A DNA stretch of 64,000 nt from positions 24,253,936 through 24,317,935 of the forward strand of contig CM034233.1 of assembly GCA_019916065.1 (NCBI GenBank), in the 5' to 3' direction. Under the pieces are notes generated by a model. The model was not told the DNA's origin. It did not search any database and saw only the letters and a list, made by a program, of their open reading frames with translations. This document shows, piece by piece, positions 33,767 to 43,763 of this stretch (positions within the stretch are counted from its first letter, which is position 1; the number at the start of each line of letters is the position of its first letter). The stretch comes from Vitellaria paradoxa (Eukaryota; Streptophyta; Magnoliopsida; Ericales; Sapotaceae). A program made the translations under genes and the position numbers.

Positions 33767-35084
33767 GAGTAAATTACACATAAATCTTCTAAATTTTGAG
33801 TAATAGACCTCATTAATATTTGAAATTTACAAATATCCCGTTATTTTGAAATGTTGCTAACCCCCAACTCCTCCTCCATTATTTGAACCCTAACTCTGTT
33901 AAAATATTTAATGTGAGAACAATTTTACCCTTAACTTAATTAAATTAATTACAAATAAAATAAATATAACTTTATACAATATATATACATTGTAAAATGG
34001 TGCTTTTCTACAATTTCCACCTATGGCATCATTACCAAGATCCTCTTCTTACCAACAAATCAAATTTATGCCCATTTTCACCTAGCCCAAAATGATCAAA
34101 CGCTCCACAATTTACGGAATCACTAAAAGCAAAACCACCCAATTCACAGTTAGAGCCATCAACATTGAGGAATAAGGAGAAGATAACCCTCAAGCCAATA
34201 GCAACAACAACGACTCCGAAACCCAATCCGTTAGTACCCAACAGGGCCCACCTAGTGAGCCACAATTGCAACTCACGAGTAGCGCAACCCACAATCCATC
34301 AGAATTAGGTTCGAAGATTAGGAAGGCAATGAAAGAAACAGAGAAGTTAGCAATGGAGGCGATGGAGGAGGCTTTTGGGAAGGTATTGGGGACCACGAGG
34401 GTAGTACTTAAGTCATTGTTGGGTCGAGCGTCGTTTTGCTCACTATTAATACTGTTTTAGCTAAGCTCTCCAACCGGATCCTTGCCAGAAAAAGCGTTCA
34501 AGATTTCATTGGCTGAGGAGATAAGTTACTGTTGCTGTTGCTAAAATTGGGAATGTTGGCAGAGATTGAATGAATGAGAAGTTGTGAATGTTCCAGAATG
34601 TGATATTCCAGCTCCAATTTTGGAGGATCAGGTTATTGCTACAGATCTGAGCCAGAGGCAGAGGTTGTATATTGGAGGTCAAAAGCAAGCTATATATAGG
34701 AGGAAAAGTGATGATAGCTTAGGTAGAGGTTAACATGACGATTTCTATGTGCAGAAATTACGAGAAGAAGTACCATCGAAGACTGGGTCGCCAATTGTGT
34801 CTTCTCTAGTGGGATACTAGTCGGTGAAAAAATTTTATATATTTTACAGTGTATATATTTGCTTAAATTTATATTTTATTTTGTTTGTAATTAATTTAAT
34901 TAAGTTGAGAGTAAAATCATCTTTATATTAAATATTTTAACAGAGTTAAGATTCAAATTAACGAAAGAGAGAGGAGGATGGGGTTACTAACATTTCAAAA
35001 TTAGTGAGTATTTGTAAATTTTAAATGTTAAGGGGTCTTTTTGTAATTACTTAAAAGTTTAGGGGATTTATATATAATTTACCC
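33767..35084. mobile_element. Pack-MULE-like transposon 1 (about 1.3 kb)
   Basis: Long terminal inverted repeats: 33767-33998 pairs with 34841-35084 reversed. Matching blocks in order include GAGTAAATTA/GGGTAAATTA, AATTTACAAATA, TTTTGAAATGTT, TAACTCTGTTAAAATATTTA, CAACTTAATTAAATTAATTAC and ATACAYTGTAAAAT. TIRs of about 235 bp with this terminus are typical of plant Mutator-like elements. The flanks are A-rich (TAAAAAAAT and CAAAAAATG), so a 9-bp duplication cannot be settled. No transposase is present; the interior (34023-34820) is gene-derived, which defines a Pack-MULE. It lies 318 bp from the second such element. Confidence 0.8.
34023..34820 (+). pseudogene. Captured decayed CDS inside Pack-MULE 1, 265-codon register
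   Basis: From ATG at 34023 to TAG at 34818 one register runs without any frameshift but with six internal stops (34083, 34173, 34458, 34542, 34575, 34731). It begins MASLPRSSSYQQIKF and continues Ser/Thr/basic-rich to TTQFTVRAINIEE, which looks like a chloroplast transit peptide with a VRA cleavage site. Then come NPQANSNNNDSETQ, SELGSKIRKAMKETEKLAME, AMEEAFGKVLGTTRVV, later LPEKAFKISLAEEI, VPECDIPAPILEDQVIATDL, RQRLYIGGQKQAIYRRKSDD and FYVQKLREEVPSKTG. I do not recognise the family. The single register over 798 nt with only point nonsense changes implies capture of a nearly whole intronless coding region (or one whose introns are absent) followed by decay without selection. Confidence 0.6.
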
Positions 35085-35639
35085 CAAAAAATGATATATA
35101 CAAAACACCTTGCTCGAAGGACAAAAGAAAATTAAAAAAAAATCAAACTTTAATCCAAAAGATATAAGATGTGTCATTGATTTCGACCCGAGAGTTTTGT
35201 ATGCATATCAGGCTTAGCACCTACAATGAAATCTATAAGGAGTGAACACAAATTCACCTGTTGCTATTATACACAATATACAATATCATGCCTTGCATGC
35301 TACTAATGATGAACTATATAAAATATTTCAACATAATAGCCATATGCATCATATCATCCATTATTATTCCATTCTCATTTTCATAATCATAATTAATTTC
35401 GCGGGTTAATTGTCTTTACACCCCCTGTACTTAGGCCCATTTTCACTTTTACCCCCTCAACTTCATAAATGTACACTAATACCCCGTATACTATATACAA
35501 AAATATAACAACAAACGCCGTTACATTAAATGGTAAAAAGATATTTTTGCCCATCTATAAATAAATCAAAACCCTCTATAATCATGAGAAGCAATGAAGA
35601 TGTGGTCTAATCCACAGCTCTTATTCCAAAAGGAAAGGT

Positions 35640-35925
35640 CCGAGGAGATTAGCCGAACCATTGGGCCATTCAGGGACCAAATGTGAACGATGGTCAAGAA
35701 GCCATTAATGGCGCTAAAGTTGCAGACGAAAAAGTGATTGAAGAAATCTTTGTGAACCTCCATGGCCGGTCGTCTGATGATGAGAGAGAAGAGAACCAAC
35801 CGCTTCTCGGATCTCGAATCACTGTCGCAATTGCGATTGGTGTCCTCCTCAGCTATGTCTACACCTTCTTCTTCATTTTTTCTCTGTACGGCCTAGTTTT
35901 AACACAAGTATCCATTTATAACTAG
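35640..35925 (+). pseudogene. Captured gene fragment with one membrane segment
   Basis: An open frame (no ATG at its start; it opens through GTG at 35683) reads NDGQEAINGAKVADEKVIEE, IFVNLHGRSSDDEREENQPL and LGSRITVAIAIGVLLSYVYT-FFF. The acidic stretch, the QPLLG motif and the following hydrophobic helix look like the N-terminal part of a membrane protein, but I cannot name it. It is cut off by the start of the 642-bp repeat and is unrelated to the receptor-kinase pieces, so the transposon carries sequence from at least two loci. Confidence 0.5.
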
Positions 35926-36156
35926 TTGTCTGAAGTGGGTTTGTTTGGGAGTCCTCTGATGTGTTCTTTCTGAAATGGGTTTGGTTAGTTAGAGATCCGG
36001 GCTTGGTGGCTTCTTCAATGGCTAGAGAAAGGGCACGATAGTGTGTTTTCTAAGATCTGGTCTCTAAAGGTTGTTATTGTTACTATATTTTGGAGAGGTA
36101 AGTGAATGAAAAACGTTTAATTATTATCTTCTTTATTTAAATTTTGTAGGCAAAAC

Positions 36157-36533
36157 ATGGCTACTGATCTAAATGCAAATTTATTTACAAAAACTACCAT
36201 TGTTGGTCTCAAAGTTTGGGAATTTGATTGGGATCATTGTTGGGCTATTTATTATAGTTATTCTCTTTCGGTTAACTTATTATCTTACAACAAGGAAGAA
36301 GTTACGGAAAGTTAAAGACAGGATTCCACTTACCCAAATCCCAACTATTTCCAAGGAAATTAAAGAGGTAAGGGTGGAACAAGTATCTGTGAATAAATTT
36401 GTTGCATGTGATGGAATTCTTCTTACCATTCATGATAAATCCAGTGATAAAGAATCAGATAAGGTTTTGGTTCATTTAGGTATGGGGAAAACAACGAATG
36501 GAAATAACAATAGTCAATCAAGCTCATTTAATT
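36157..36533 (+). pseudogene. Receptor-like kinase N-terminal fragment, copy 1
   Basis: ATG at 36157 starts MATDLNANLFTKTTIVGLKV. One extra T (GGAATTTGATTGGG versus GGAATTGATTGGG in copy 2) shifts the frame after VWE. In the restored register the sequence shows a membrane helix (IIVGLFIIVILF), the basic stop-transfer RKKLRKVKDR, then LTQIPTISKEIKEVRVEQVS, NKFVACDGILLTIHDKSSDK and LVHLGMGKTTNGNNNSQSSS. From memory this order matches the N-terminus of plant receptor-like kinases of the At5g18500/At2g42960 type (short extracellular part, one helix, kinase domain). The kinase domain is absent. Confidence 0.7.
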
Positions 36534-36797
36534 AGTTCTGACCATCTCCGGAGAACGTCCATGTCTTGGTTGGTGTCAGTGTCTGTTTGGGAGTCCTATG
36601 ATATGTTCTTTCTGAAATGGGTTTGGTTAGTTAGAGATTTGGGCTTGATGGCTTCTTCAATGGCTAGAGAGAGGGCACGATAGTGTGTTTTCTGAGATCT
36701 GGTCTCTAAAGGTTGTTATTGTTAATATATTTTGGAGAGGTAAGTGAATGAAAAAAGTTTAATTATTATCTTCTTTATTTAAATTTGTAAGCGAAAC

Positions 36798-37218
36798 ATG
36801 GCTACCGATCTAAATGAAAATTTATTTACAAAAATGCCATTGTTGGTCTTAAAGTTTGGGAATTGATTGGGATTATTGTTGGGCTATTTATTATAGTTAT
36901 TCTCTTTGCATTAACTTATTATCTTACAACAAGGAAGAAGTTAAGGAAAGCTAAAGACAAGGTTCCACTTACCCAAATCCCAATTGTTTCCAAGGAAATT
37001 AAAGAGGCAAGGTTGGAGCAAGTATCTGTGAATAAATTTGTCGCATGTGATGGAATTCTTCTTACGATTCATAATATATCTAGTGATAAAGAATCAGATA
37101 AGGCTTTGGTTCATCTAGGTATGGGAAAACAACGAATGCAGATAACAGCAGTCAATCAAGCTCATTTAATTAGTTCTGACCATCTCTGGAGAACGTCCAT
37201 GTCTTGGTTGGTGTCGGT
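36798..37218 (+). pseudogene. Receptor-like kinase N-terminal fragment, copy 2
   Basis: ATG at 36798 starts MATDLNENLFTKM; a one-base loss before CCATTGTTGGTC shifts the frame here, a different lesion from copy 1. The downstream register (from 36863) is open: IGIIVGLFIIVILFALTYYL, RKKLRKAKDKVPLTQIPIVS, KEIKEARLEQVSVNKFVACD and LVHLGMGKQ. The frame then runs into unrelated sequence and ends at 37327 inside the transposon, without a kinase domain. Confidence 0.7.
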
Positions 37219-40200
37219 GAGGACCGAACCAGTGCTTTGTCGAAGTACACAAACGAAAGAGAAGAGCAAAGATGGTCTTTTTCTTTTAAGGACATTTTGG
37301 TCTTTTTGTTTTATTTTATTTTTTTGATTTTGAACACGTACATTTTATACCTACGTGCATCGCATATGTTGTTAAATTAGATGAATCCATCTATCTTTGT
37401 ACTTTGTGTGTAGTACATGGGGTATTAATATACATTTATGAAGTTGAGGGGGTACAAGTGAAAATGGGTTTAAGTACAGGGGATGTAAAGATAATCAACC
37501 TTTAATTTAGCACACACGTGGGGTAGGTATCTTGCAAGACTAGATTGTGGTTGCAATACTAAGTCTAAAATACACCATACCATAGTGTTTACATTTGAGG
37601 TTTAAGCTAAGAAAATATGCAAACCTTAGACATTTGTATCCATTAGTATAGGTAAAGAAATAGTTTTGCCATCCTTAGACATCTTCATCTCTAGATTATA
37701 CCTAGGAAAAAAATACGCCACCTGTATGTGTCTACATTGTTTTATGGGTTACTAGCCCATTAGATATGAAAAGCCAACCCTCTGTGTAAGTTGAAAGACT
37801 CTAACCTATGGATAGATATACCCTCTATTTACTAATATCACTAAAACTCCAAAATCAAACTCAAATTCAATTACCAATAATCCATTCCATTTCATCTTCA
37901 TAATATACCATCTAGTCACATTATCGTATAAGGCAACACATGCTTATAACAATCATTCTAGTTTCTCAATTTAGCATAATACATATTAATTTCTAACTTG
38001 CTAATTCCAACCATACTTTAATCTTGTGCTGGTGTATAATCATTGTCTATTTATCAAATGAAAACATTCGAAATCACAATAATGCAATCCAAGTAATTAG
38101 GAATCTAGCATGCATATGGAAACAAGGCCTATATATGCACAGTAGATGGGACTGGCCAGTCAAGAATAATAGTCTTATGTATGTTCACATGGAAAGCCTC
38201 AAGTCCAGGTTGTGTGCGTGCAAGGCCTTATCCCGTGCACACTAGAGCAAAGGTCAGTGTTTTGCATGCAAGTAAGTTCCCTTGTCGTGCACACAGGAGA
38301 GCCAATGATAGGATCATGCACACGAGGCCTTGTTAGGCCTACGTATGACTGTGAACCTGGAAAATCAATTCATCAATCCCTATTTTTGATCTTCGATTTC
38401 CATTCCAATAATATAATATCATTCATGCATTTTTATCTATCAATTTTAGTTTATTTCCATTTCATGAAAGGTTTTAGAAGGGTTTGAAACATTAATTTTT
38501 ATTTGTTCAAAAATTAAACTATTTTGGATTTGAAACCCTCATCTTCCTCATACAACGTCACACACACACACATAGATATATATATTATTTTTATCCCATT
38601 CCAATAACATCAACACTTGAATATTCTCTTGTCACTAATGCTATACATGCAACAATATACTTAGTATCAAAAAACCAAAACTCTCTACCTATAATTGCTT
38701 GGTTTGAAGAAGAAGAAGAAGGGAAAATAGAGAAATGGTGATGAAGAATTGGAATCCACAACCCAAACACAACTCTTTAGGGTAAACTCCTCACTACCCA
38801 AATAATGTTTTTACAAACTCACACTTCAAACCACAAATATGAGACCAAGCTCTAATGTCAAGTTTCTTAAAACCTTTAATTTTTTTCTCACTTTATCTGG
38901 TTTTCGGAGGAACACTTACAGTCACATACACTCTTAATTCTAAACACATATACAAGTTAAAAGAGGTAAAGCGATGGTTAATGGGTGATTGTAGAATACG
39001 TATCATAGTAAGAAAAAGACCCTTACATCATCCCATTCTTAATAACATGCCGTGAAATCTAAAAAAAAGCAAGAAGCCTGCTGAATTCAAATCTGGGTTG
39101 GGTCATGTGCATAGGAAGGCATGAGTCAAGCCCATGACATAACTCTGATTGATGTCGTGCGCACGAGTGTATAGCAGGTATTTGCACAAAAGACAAAAGA
39201 TCTTAAAGAATTTTTCAAAGTCAGTACACACCAACTCTACACTAAATATTGGTTAACCAAGTTAAGTCATGCATTAATTAACTTGCAACACATCAAAATA
39301 GCATATTTAATTTGAAATTAAATAAATAAAATAATATTAAACAAAGTATGGGCCATTACAATACGCGATTCTTATAGAATATTAGCTAAATCCCTAATAT
39401 ATAATATATTAACTTATATATAAATATAATTTTACCCTAGCATAAAAATTATAAAAATAATGATTATAATATTGTTCTTGTTGGCCTTCATACTCCTATA
39501 TGAGGTGCTCACCTACATCTCGTTTGGATAGAATGAATTGAGAATAAGAGAAGAGAAAATAAAAAATTTTAAAATCTATCATTTGTTTACGAGTTTTTCT
39601 AGGAAAGAAAAGAAATGAAATGGGGGAAAAAAGGAAGTGTTGAAATTTTAAAATTTTCATTTTCCTAAAAATGGTGAAAATAAAGAGAAGAAAGAAAAGT
39701 AAATTAACGAAACTTTTAAAATTAAATGAAAATTTTGCCAATAAACTAGAAAATAAGAAAAAATTACAAATATATTTTAAGCCTAAATAAAATGATAACC
39801 CTCCAACCCCTCAAAAGATTTAATAGTAAAATAACAATATACATTTTTTTCCTTTCATTTTTCTCAATTTATAAAAAATAAAAAAAGTTATTATCCTTTT
39901 TTTTCCTAAACTTGCAAATAAATAAAAAGAAAATATTATCATTTCCTTTCTTTTCTTTCCTCTCCTAAGTAATATTTTTTTTCTTTTTATTTTCTATCCT
40001 AAACTCACAAACAAAAGTAAAACCAACACTTGATCCCTGCATATATATGTTTTCTTAATATATACTCTAAGTGATGTGAGGAAACATCACACTTACTTGA
40101 GGAGTCATAATGGTTTTAGAAAATTTTATATACTTCTGATTTTTAATTTGTTAGTTGTTATGAGTTCTTCGACATATAAACCAAATTATAAATATATTAT

Positions 40201-41856
40201 AAGATTGTCAAAAAAATATGCTTAAAATTCACAAAAAAATTAAAATTTTAATTTGAATTCACAAGTTTAATATAACTTGTATCCATCCCACCTGATAATA
40301 ACTGTTATTAAATAGGTATAATTAGGTTTCTACCTCTTTAATGGCAACATGATATGACTTGACTCAATTTTTCTCTTTTTTCAGCTCAATATTTAACTAA
40401 TCTCTTTCACCAACACTAAATTTCTGGATTTCAAATTCTTCAATAGAAACAAAATTTTAATGTTTAAGTGGTATAATAATATAATATAATTTCACATATT
40501 TTATGTGAATCTCCGATTATCATACCATGCTTAATTTAAAAAAAATAAATATAAAATTATCACATCATTCTTAATTTAGATTAAAAAATATAATAATTAT
40601 AATCTTATGACTAAAATGTACTTCATTAATTCTTTATTTTTTAAATGGTAGGTCTGCAGCTGTGATACATTGTTTTGTTTGATTTTTGTGTGAAATTTGA
40701 TTTTTTAAAATAAAAAAAGATTCAAAAAGCATGTGAACACACACATACATCGAAGACCGCACATGTTAACTACCATTGTTTAAACTTTCAAAATTTGATT
40801 ATTATCTGAATATATTAAATAATAATAATAAAAAAGATACTCATCAATATATTAATTTTTTAATTTAATTAATGTTAATTTTCTAAATTATATTTATTTT
40901 TTATTTTTTATCATAACCCAAATAAGGGAAACAATTTTAAATTTGTATCTTTTTACTTTTTCTTCAATAATTTTTATTTCAAACACAGTATCAATGAATA
41001 TACGTTTAGATTTTAACATTCATAAAAAAATAACTTTCAAAATATTGAACTTGTTGACTGGGGAGTGGTTGGATGAGTGAGAAAAAAATTAAATATATGT
41101 AAAATAAAACAATAAAAAGAAAAAAAATAATTAATATAAGGTGAAAATATTTGCACTTTTTATTAATTTTTAATTTTATAATAATTTTAATGAAAAAAAG
41201 TAATATAGCGTGAGGAAAGTTAATAAAAAAGTGCGTATATCATTTCTTTTAATAAAAATATTTGATTTTCTCAAAAACAAAAATTGAAACTCTTGAAAAA
41301 AAAAAAAGGAGAAAATACGCACCTCGACGACAAACAAGTCCGCCAAAAGCTTTTCAAATATATTTTCATTAATAAAAGAAATTAAAATATTGAATTAAGT
41401 GAGAGACGAGTGTAAGTGAAAAAATTGGGTAAATGTAGAATAAAATAAAAAAATAAAAAATAATTAATAAAGATATATATATATATATATATATTTTATA
41501 ACAGAAATTGAAACTCTTAAAAAAAAGAAATAGCAACATGCACCTAAGAGAGTCAGGGACACAGAGGCCGCTAATCAAAGGTTTTTTATATATAAGTTTC
41601 ATTTGGTTTGCTGTAATTCCTTAAAAATTTCTAAGATTTATTTATTTTTTATTTCATTGTACGAATTATAAATTTATAACTTATCTCACTTTTTATTACT
41701 CCAAACACACCTATAATATAATATAATATAATATAATATAATTTTATATTAATTTTTAAAATATTTATCTAACTTAAATTTTAACTCTAGTACTTTACAA
41801 ACAATTTCACTTTAGACATTTAATTATATTTAGTACATGAGAATAGAATAAAAGGA

Positions 41857-41985
41857 GTGTTTGGCAGAATCAAAACTCACTAAAAGTTACAAAAAGTTAC
41901 CAACTTCCTCTATTCAAATTTTGTCACGTGTCATTTTTACACCAATTCTTTTTTTGGACTTTCCAAATACCCCCAAAATACAATA
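41857..41985. mobile_element. Short MITE, relative of the RBCS intron insertion
   Basis: GGAGTGTTTGGCAGAATCAA, AACTCACTAAAAGTTACAAA, TTTTGTCACGTGTCATTTTT, ACACCAATT, ending CCAAATACCCCC. The block order is shared with 10740-10858 and 28148-28294. Confidence 0.45.
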
Positions 41986-42890
41986 AAATTTATTCTCTCT
42001 TAATCTATGCTCACGTTTGGTTTTAAAAAAATGGAGTTAAAAGTATTACTCTCTAGAAGTAGCTATTTTTACGTTAAGTGGGAAAAAAAAAATTTATAAT
42101 CAAGACTCTATTTAGAAAAAAAAAAAAAGTAAGTAACAACTCATCAATCACAGATTTCTCTTCATTACTTTCTCGCGTCATAAAATGGATAATTTCTTTT
42201 TAGACTTTATTTTTGGCCTACATCCAAACTCAGGTTATAAAATAACACTTTTTTCCCCTAGTTTTTTTTTTTTTTAATCCAAATTCGTGTTTCTTGTTTT
42301 GAAAAAGATTAACAAATATTCATTGTCATGTTTTAAATAGGTAAATAAATTTTGATCCGAGCTAAACATAAGTCATAAGTGAGAATTTTACTCCTAGAAT
42401 TATTTTTTTTTCTTTTTGAACTTCCTAAAAAGGTAAAAATATTTATTGATCGAGAAGAATTTTAAAAATTTTCATTATTTTTTATTTAAAAATTAATTTA
42501 TTTTTTAATAATTTTGGGTTAAATTGGACTGGCAACCATCGAGAAGAATTGGATTGAATTTTTTTTCCCCATAAATGCATATAAACCTAGGAACTATGAT
42601 ACAATTATGGTGCACAATCAACTGCCATCCATTCATTCCCCTACGACTGTTAACAACTATTTCCACGGTGTGGAAGTCTAATTTTTATTAGTTTTTGATT
42701 TTTTTAACTAAATTGTGGTAGATTTATACCAAAAATTAATAAATTTATACTGAAAGTTAGCAAATTTAAACTAAAAATTGATAAATTTATGTTGATTTTT
42801 TTTTTTTTTGGCCAAAAGAATACCTTACTCCGACAAATGCATCATCACCGTTATCATTAATTTTAACCACCAATACTTTAAATTATTGAG

Positions 42891-43027
42891 TGTGTTTGGA
42901 ATGGTAAAAAATGAGATAAAATGAGACAAAGTGAGGTAAATTGTGAATTCGTAATTCGTGCAATAAAATAAAAAAAAATTTCAAAATTTTTAATTTTTTT
43001 TTTATTTTTTAGCACAACAAACAGTAC
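42891..43027. mobile_element. Short MITE, 'GTGTTTGG' family
   Basis: GTGTGTTTGGAATGGTAAAA, AATGAGATAAAATGAGACAA, central GTGAATTCGTAATTCGTGCA, ending TTAGCACAACAAACAGTACC. Closest to 28348-28495. Confidence 0.6.
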
Positions 43028-43643
43028 CATCGTAATATTTTACCACAAACTGTAAGTTCATAGTACTAATTCCTCCTCCTCCCCCCCCCCCCCCTCCCCC
43101 AAAACCCAAAAAAAAGTGTCCATAGTACTCCTATTATCGCTCTTGCCATCTCATACTACTTTAATCATATTTTTAATTTTATTTTTACAACACTTTAAAT
43201 ATCAAGCATGTTTGACTTTTTTAATGTAATAAAATAGAAAAATAACAAAATAAATAAAAAAAATTAAAAAAACTAAAAATATTACTAAACGGCACGTTGT
43301 GTGTGCCATTATTTAATTAAACTATTTTTTCTTATTTTTTTAAGTAAAATAAATTTACATTTCCAAAAAATAAAAACAATAATTTTTTTTATCTTTTTTG
43401 AGCTTTTTAAGGTATGGTTATGATATTTTTCTTTATCAAAAAAGAAAAACAAGCACAAGCAAAAAAAAAAATTCATTATTTAAACTAATTTACACATCAT
43501 ATAATTATTTTCCACACACATATATATTTTCATACAATAATACATTAATCATTGCCACTTAAATACAAAGTTCATAATGTTATTTTTCCAATACAGAAAA
43601 AAAATAAAAATCGTAATTATCATAGCAAGTAAAAATAATCATG

Positions 43644-43753
43644 GAGGATGACTTATGACTGAGTGGTAAAAGCCTCCCCTGCCTCCTCATTGACTTGGGT
43701 TCGACACTCGGGGTGCCCACCTCGCACTTACTAATCAAAAAAATAATAATAAT
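43644..43753 (+). mobile_element. Short tRNA-like SINE (about 110 bp)
   Basis: A-box TGACTGAGTGG at 43656-43666 and B-box GGGTTCGAC at 43697-43705, about 30 nt apart as in a tRNA. The tRNA-like body ends ACTTACTAATC and is followed by A7 and an (AAT)n tail. The 10-mer aataatcatg flanks it at 43634-43643 and 43754-43763; the second copy merges with the (AAT)n tail, so the duplication is probable rather than certain. The body hardly extends beyond the tRNA-related part, which is short for a plant SINE. Confidence 0.7.
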
Positions 43754-43763
43754 AATAATCATG

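Larger units (their letters stand above)
35937..37220 (+). repeat. Tandem duplication, 2 x 642 bp, of captured receptor-kinase sequence
   Basis: Unit 1 (about 35937-36578) and unit 2 (about 36579-37220) align over their whole length with a 642-bp offset (for example GGGAGTCCTCTGATGTGTTC at 35947 and GGGAGTCCTATGATATGTTC at 36589; both end CCATGTCTTGGTTGGTGTC). Each unit contains a 5' flank with GAGAGGTAAGTGAATG, the ATG and the N-terminal coding part. Confidence 0.9.
35403..37501. mobile_element. Pack-MULE-like transposon 2 (about 2.1 kb) with captured gene pieces
   Basis: About 100-bp terminal inverted repeats: the left end GGGTTAATTGTCTTTACACC matches the reversed right end AGGTTGATTATCTTTACATC, continuing through CCCTGTACTTA, CCCATTTTCACTT, TACCCCCTCAACTTCATAAA and TAATACCCC (35403-35505 with 37400-37501). 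Flanks TTAATTTCGC (35393-35402) and TTAATTTAGC (37502-37511) differ at one base, a 9-10-bp target duplication. The termini and the duplication fit the Mutator-like superfamily. No transposase is present. The interior holds one gene fragment (35640-35925) and two tandem copies of a receptor-kinase 5' fragment (35937-37220). Confidence 0.85.
37512..43630. other. Long spacer with degenerate repeats
   Basis: No gene seen. At 37500-39400 the composition is more balanced, with phrases such as GTGCACAC repeated near 38230, 38290 and 38318, and GTCGTGCGCACGAG at 39153; this may be a very old retroelement, but no coding motif is readable. From 39400 on it is AT-rich. MITE-like copies lie at about 41598-41713, 41857-41985 and 42891-43027. 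A pentanucleotide run (AATAT)n is at 41715-41740, and a C-run/A-run at 43081-43114. Confidence 0.45.

Noticed and set aside
38212..38487. Possible gene near the GTGCACAC repeats
   Set aside because: Open frames are short, composition changes along them, and no splice or protein motif is readable.
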